A stretch of 8,694 nucleotides of DNA, taken from the NCBI GenBank assembly GCA_902480035.1, contig CABSRC010000072.1, positions 1 to 8,694 on the forward strand, written 5' to 3'. Source of the DNA: an uncultured Streptococcus sp. (GTDB taxonomy: Bacteria > Bacillota > Bacilli > Lactobacillales > Streptococcaceae). Position 1 is the first letter of the stretch; each line of letters opens with the position of its first letter. The position numbers and the translations under genes are program-made. Shown in pieces: positions 5,958 through 8,694 of this stretch. The notes under the pieces were generated by a model. It saw nothing but the letters and a program-made list of their open reading frames with translations, was not told the origin of the DNA and did no database searches.

Positions 5958-6410
5958 ATGATATTTGATGATTTAAAAAACATCACCTTTTACAAAGGAA
6001 TCCACTCCAATTTAGATCAGGCCATTGATTTTCTCTATGAGCATCGGAAAGATTCTTTTGAATTGGGGAGATACGATATTGATGGGGATAAGGTCTTTCT
6101 CGTCGTTCAAGAAAATACACTCAACAAAGCAGAAAATGATCGCTTTGAACACCACAAAAGATATGCCGATTTGCATTTATTAGTAGAAGGGCATGAGTTT
6201 TCGAGTTATGGATCTCGTGTGACAGGTGAGGCGCTCGCATTTGATGAAGCATCAGACATCGGTTTTGTCCATTGTCAGGAGTCTTATCCGCTTCATCTAG
6301 GCTATCATAATTTTGCGATTTTCTTTCCAGGTGAGCCTCACCAGCCCAATGGCTATGCTGGACAAGAAGATATCGTGAAAAAATATCTATTTAAAATTGC
6401 GATCGATTGA
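5958..6410 (+). CDS. yhcH: YhcH/YjgK/YiaL family protein, probable sialic-acid anomerase
   Basis: A 150-residue single-domain cupin-like protein of the YhcH (DUF386) family, usual in length. Conserved blocks are FEHHKRYADLHLLVEGHE (63-80) and FFPGEPHQPNGY (122-133). Their His and Glu residues (for example His65, His66, His73, Glu77 and His128) are plausible metal ligands. The Escherichia coli homologue in the nan operon, YhcH/NanQ, has been reported to speed anomer interconversion or opening of sialic acid, supplying the form used by the lyase. Its place between the transporter and the lyase fits that role. The ATG at 5958 follows AAAGGA at 5945-5950. The enzymatic role here is by homology and context only. 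Confidence 0.88.
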   Translation: MIFDDLKNITFYKGIHSNLDQAIDFLYEHRKDSFELGRYDIDGDKVFLVVQENTLNKAENDRFEHHKRYADLHLLVEGHEFSSYGSRVTGEALAFDEASDIGFVHCQESYPLHLGYHNFAIFFPGEPHQPNGYAGQEDIVKKYLFKIAID

Positions 6411-6431
6411 TCACGTTAGAAAGGAGTGCCT

Positions 6432-7079
6432 ATGTCATCTAGGGGGGCAGGATTGATCAAATCCGTCTTTAACACGGACAATGTAGTGATGCGCATCAGT
6501 GAGAAGGTGCTCGACTTGGTAACCGTTAATCTTTTATTTGTGCTAAGTTGTTTACCAGTTCTCACGATTGGAATTGCGAAAATTAGTTTGTATCAGACGG
6601 TTTTTGCCATTAAGCACCAGCGTCGAGTTCCGGTGATTCGTAGTTATGCGAAGGCTTTTCGGGACAATTGGAAAATAGGCTTGCAACTAGGAAGTTTAGA
6701 ACTGATTGTTGCAGGTATTTGTCTCTTTGATTTGTTCTTATTTTGGGGGCAAACTTCCCTAGCTTTCCAAGCTTTGAAGACCATTTGTTTAGGCCTCTTT
6801 CTCTTTCTTGTGTTGATCTTATTGGCTGCTTATCCGATTGCAGCCCGCTACCAATTGGATTGGAAAGAGTGTTTACAAAAAGCTATGATTGTGACAGGCT
6901 TGCATTTTCCTTGGTTCTTCGTCATGGGAAGTGCTCTCTTGCTTCTATGTATGGCTCTTGCAAGCTCGGTTTTAGCTTTCCTATTGGGACTCATGATCTT
7001 TTTCTTGTTCGGTTTTTCAAGCTTGGCTTATGCACAAGTTGGATTAATGGAAAAGATTTTCGCCCACTACCAAGAATAA
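6432..7079 (+). CDS. DUF624 (YesL-like) membrane protein of the sialic-acid operon
   Basis: A 215-residue protein with about five membrane segments, near 26-52, 84-106, 114-136, 155-178 and 179-200. The first segment carries the family-like block VNLLFVLSCLPVLTIGIAKISLYQ (32-55), a conserved Asn followed by a Leu-Pro-Val-x-Thr-Ile-Gly turn as in YesL/DUF624 proteins. That family recurs beside sugar ABC transporters in Firmicutes, but its biochemical role is not established. A transporter-accessory or assembly role is a guess. The start is ATG 6432 with AAAGGAG (6420-6426) 5 nt upstream. An in-frame GTG at 6426 overlaps that SD and is rejected. It is 21 nt after yhcH and 31 nt before the lyase start, so it is co-transcribed. 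Confidence 0.8.
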   Translation: MSSRGAGLIKSVFNTDNVVMRISEKVLDLVTVNLLFVLSCLPVLTIGIAKISLYQTVFAIKHQRRVPVIRSYAKAFRDNWKIGLQLGSLELIVAGICLFDLFLFWGQTSLAFQALKTICLGLFLFLVLILLAAYPIAARYQLDWKECLQKAMIVTGLHFPWFFVMGSALLLLCMALASSVLAFLLGLMIFFLFGFSSLAYAQVGLMEKIFAHYQE

Positions 7080-7110
7080 AATGAATTCAATAGTGACAAA
7101 AGGAGAAAAT

Positions 7111-8028
7111 ATGTCAGATTTAAAAAAATATAAAGGAGTCATCCCTGCTTTTTATGCCTGCTATGATGACCAAGGGGAAATTAGCCCGGAGCGGGTGCGT
7201 GCTCTCGTAGAATATTTTATCGCGAAAGGTGTGCAGGGCTTGTATGTCAACGGATCCTCTGGCGAATGTATCTACCAGAGCGTGGCCGATCGCAAGCTGG
7301 TCTTGGAAGAAGTCATGGCAGTAGCTAAAGGAAAATTGACCATCATCGCTCACGTAGCCTGCAACAACACCAAGGATAGCGTGGAATTGGCACGACATGC
7401 AGAAGAACTAGGAGTGGATGCCATTGCGGCCATTCCGCCGATCTATTTCCGCTTGCCAGAATACGGTGTGGCCCACTACTGGAATGAAATCAGTGCAGCA
7501 GCACCCCATACAGACTTTGTCATCTACAACATCCCGCAATTGGCTGGGGTAGCTTTGACACCGAGTCTTTACAAGGAAATGTTGAAAAATCCACGGGTGA
7601 TTGGGGTGAAAAATTCTTCGATGCCTGTTCAGGACATTCAAACTTTTGCTTCTTTAGGAGGCGATAACCATATCGTCTTTAATGGTCCGGATGAACAATT
7701 CTTAGGTGGCCGTCTCATGGGAGCACATGCTGGGATCGGTGGTACCTATGGTGCGATGCCAGAGCTCTTCTTGAAGCTCAATCAGCTGATTGCTGAGAAA
7801 GACTTGGAGACTGCGCGTGCCCTGCAGTTTGCCATCAATGACATTATCGGAGTCTTGACGTCTGCTCATGGCAATATGTATGCGGTCATCAAAGCGGTTT
7901 TGCGCATCAATGAAGGTTTGGACTTGGGATCTGTTCGCTCCCCTTTGACGCCAGTAGTAGAAGCGGATCAAGAAGTGATTCAACGTGCTGCTCAACTCAT
8001 TCAGGACACAAAAGCCAGATTCCTTTGA
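7111..8028 (+). CDS. nanA: N-acetylneuraminate lyase (sialic-acid aldolase)
   Basis: This class I aldolase cleaves N-acetylneuraminate to pyruvate and ManNAc in the cytoplasm. The 305-residue TIM barrel has the carboxylate-binding GSSGE (48-52), catalytic Tyr139 in YNIP (139-142), the Schiff-base Lys167 in GVKNSS (165-170), GPDE (192-195) and GIGGTYG (208-214). These correspond to Tyr137, Lys165 and neighbours of the E. coli enzyme. GPDE favours a sialic-acid lyase over dihydrodipicolinate synthase, as does the operon. ATG 7111 is chosen because AAAAGGAG (7098-7105) lies 5 nt upstream. An earlier in-frame ATG at 7081 would put this SD inside the gene. In streptococci the symbol nanA is also used for a surface sialidase; this is the lyase. 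Confidence 0.95.
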   Translation: MSDLKKYKGVIPAFYACYDDQGEISPERVRALVEYFIAKGVQGLYVNGSSGECIYQSVADRKLVLEEVMAVAKGKLTIIAHVACNNTKDSVELARHAEELGVDAIAAIPPIYFRLPEYGVAHYWNEISAAAPHTDFVIYNIPQLAGVALTPSLYKEMLKNPRVIGVKNSSMPVQDIQTFASLGGDNHIVFNGPDEQFLGGRLMGAHAGIGGTYGAMPELFLKLNQLIAEKDLETARALQFAINDIIGVLTSAHGNMYAVIKAVLRINEGLDLGSVRSPLTPVVEADQEVIQRAAQLIQDTKARFL

Positions 8029-8043
8029 TCAAAGGAGGTCTAG

Positions 8044-8694
8044 ATGAATCCATATGTTGTAATTGATATCGGAGGGACCAGTATCAAGTATGGTCTAGCC
8101 GATGCAAAAGGGCAACTCCTAGAGACCCATGAAATGCCAACGGAGGCCCAAAAAGGAGGACCTCACATTCTTAACACAACAAAGGAAATTGTAGCCCGTT
8201 ATTTGAAGAAGCATGCCTTGGCAGGGGTTGCGATTTCTTCGGCCGGGATGGTGGATCCTGATAAGGGAGAAATCTTTTATGCTGGGCCACAAATTCCCAA
8301 CTATGCAGGCACCCAATTCAAAAAAGAAATCGAAGAGACCTTTCAGATCCCTTGCGAGATTGAAAATGATGTCAACTGTGCTGGTCTCGCAGAGGTCACT
8401 ACAGGTCATGCAAAAGGCTCGAACAATGCTGTTTGCTTGACGATTGGGACAGGGATCGGTGGTTGCCTCTTGCTTGATGGTCAGGTCTTTCATGGCTTTA
8501 GTAATTCAGCCTGTGAGGTTGGCTATCTTCATTTGCCAGACGGTGCCTTTCAGGATCTAGCTTCAACGACGGCTTTGGTCGAGTATGTGGCAGAACATCA
8601 TAGTGATCCTGTGGAACAGTGGAATGGTCGCCGGATCTTCAAGCAGGCAACGGAGGGAGATAAAATCTGTATGGCTGGAATTGATCGGATGGTG
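8044..8694 (+). CDS. nanK: ROK-family kinase, probable N-acetylmannosamine kinase (C-terminus cut by window edge)
   Basis: The first 217 residues of a ROK sugar kinase; the frame is open at the right edge, so about a quarter is missing. It would phosphorylate the ManNAc released by the lyase, giving the NanE substrate. The ATP phosphate-1 motif is DIGGTSIKYGL (8-18), the sugar-binding and catalytic segment is ENDVNCAGLAE (107-117) with likely base Asp109, and the phosphate-2 motif is TIGTGIGG (133-140). The usual GEIGH element appears as CEVGY (157-161) and the CxCGxxGCxE zinc cluster is absent. SD AAAGGAGG (8031-8038) lies 5 nt before the ATG, and the gap from the lyase is 15 nt. Glucokinase or other ROK specificity cannot be excluded by sequence; the context favours ManNAc. 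Confidence 0.85.
   Translation, partial: MNPYVVIDIGGTSIKYGLADAKGQLLETHEMPTEAQKGGPHILNTTKEIVARYLKKHALAGVAISSAGMVDPDKGEIFYAGPQIPNYAGTQFKKEIEETFQIPCEIENDVNCAGLAEVTTGHAKGSNNAVCLTIGTGIGGCLLLDGQVFHGFSNSACEVGYLHLPDGAFQDLASTTALVEYVAEHHSDPVEQWNGRRIFKQATEGDKICMAGIDRMV

Noticed and set aside
6426..6431. GTG start for the DUF624 protein
   Set aside because: The GTG shares its first base with the SD; ATG 6432 has correct spacing.
7081..7110. N-terminal extension of the lyase from the ATG at 7081
   Set aside because: The strong SD at 7098-7105 lies inside this extension and fits ATG 7111. The extension has no family similarity and no SD of its own at proper spacing.
8119..8493. 124-codon minus-strand frame opposite nanK
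   Set aside because: It lies entirely opposite motif-bearing ROK kinase codons, with no promoter or SD. It is a shadow frame, as are the other minus-strand frames in the window.

Overview
The window reads as a chromosomal segment of a Streptococcus, most likely of the mitis/sanguinis group. Genes are tightly packed on the + strand, each with a strong AAAGGAG-type Shine-Dalgarno (SD) sequence. The lyase, kinase, epimerase and transporter are of the streptococcal sialic-acid type. The species cannot be fixed from the sequence alone.

Layout. (1) 1-1130: a zinc-dependent medium-chain alcohol dehydrogenase closed by an intrinsic terminator. (2) 1155-1665: a monocistronic unit with its own sigma-A promoter and a catabolite-response-element (cre)-like site. 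It encodes an unrecognised 128-residue membrane protein and ends in a perfect 28-bp palindromic terminator. (3) 1707-8694: a sialic-acid catabolic operon that runs off the right edge. Its promoter has a near-consensus cre over the -35 box. The gene order is nanE, satA, satB, satC, yhcH, a DUF624/YesL-like membrane protein, nanA (lyase) and nanK (partial).

How it works. SatA is a surface lipoprotein that would capture free sialic acid, and SatB and SatC form the membrane channel. No ABC ATPase is present, so a shared ATPase encoded elsewhere (MsmK in related streptococci) is presumably used. YhcH probably assists anomer or ring opening of sialic acid. NanA splits Neu5Ac into pyruvate and ManNAc, NanK phosphorylates ManNAc, and NanE epimerises ManNAc-6-P to GlcNAc-6-P for the amino-sugar pathway. 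No sialidase, NagA, NagB or NanR regulator gene lies in the window.

The genes themselves are ordinary members of a known pathway, and I see no wholly new system. The most interesting material is non-coding. The satA cistron is bracketed upstream by an orphan, very strong SD-like sequence and a hairpin, and downstream by mutually exclusive hairpins including a GC-rich 10-bp stem. This layout would be expected to set the binding-protein-to-permease ratio. The other points worth a look are the unknown 128-residue membrane protein under an apparent catabolite-controlled promoter, the DUF624 protein inside the operon, and a kinase that lacks the usual ROK zinc cluster. No RNA genes, insertion sequences, CRISPR arrays or minus-strand genes were supported.
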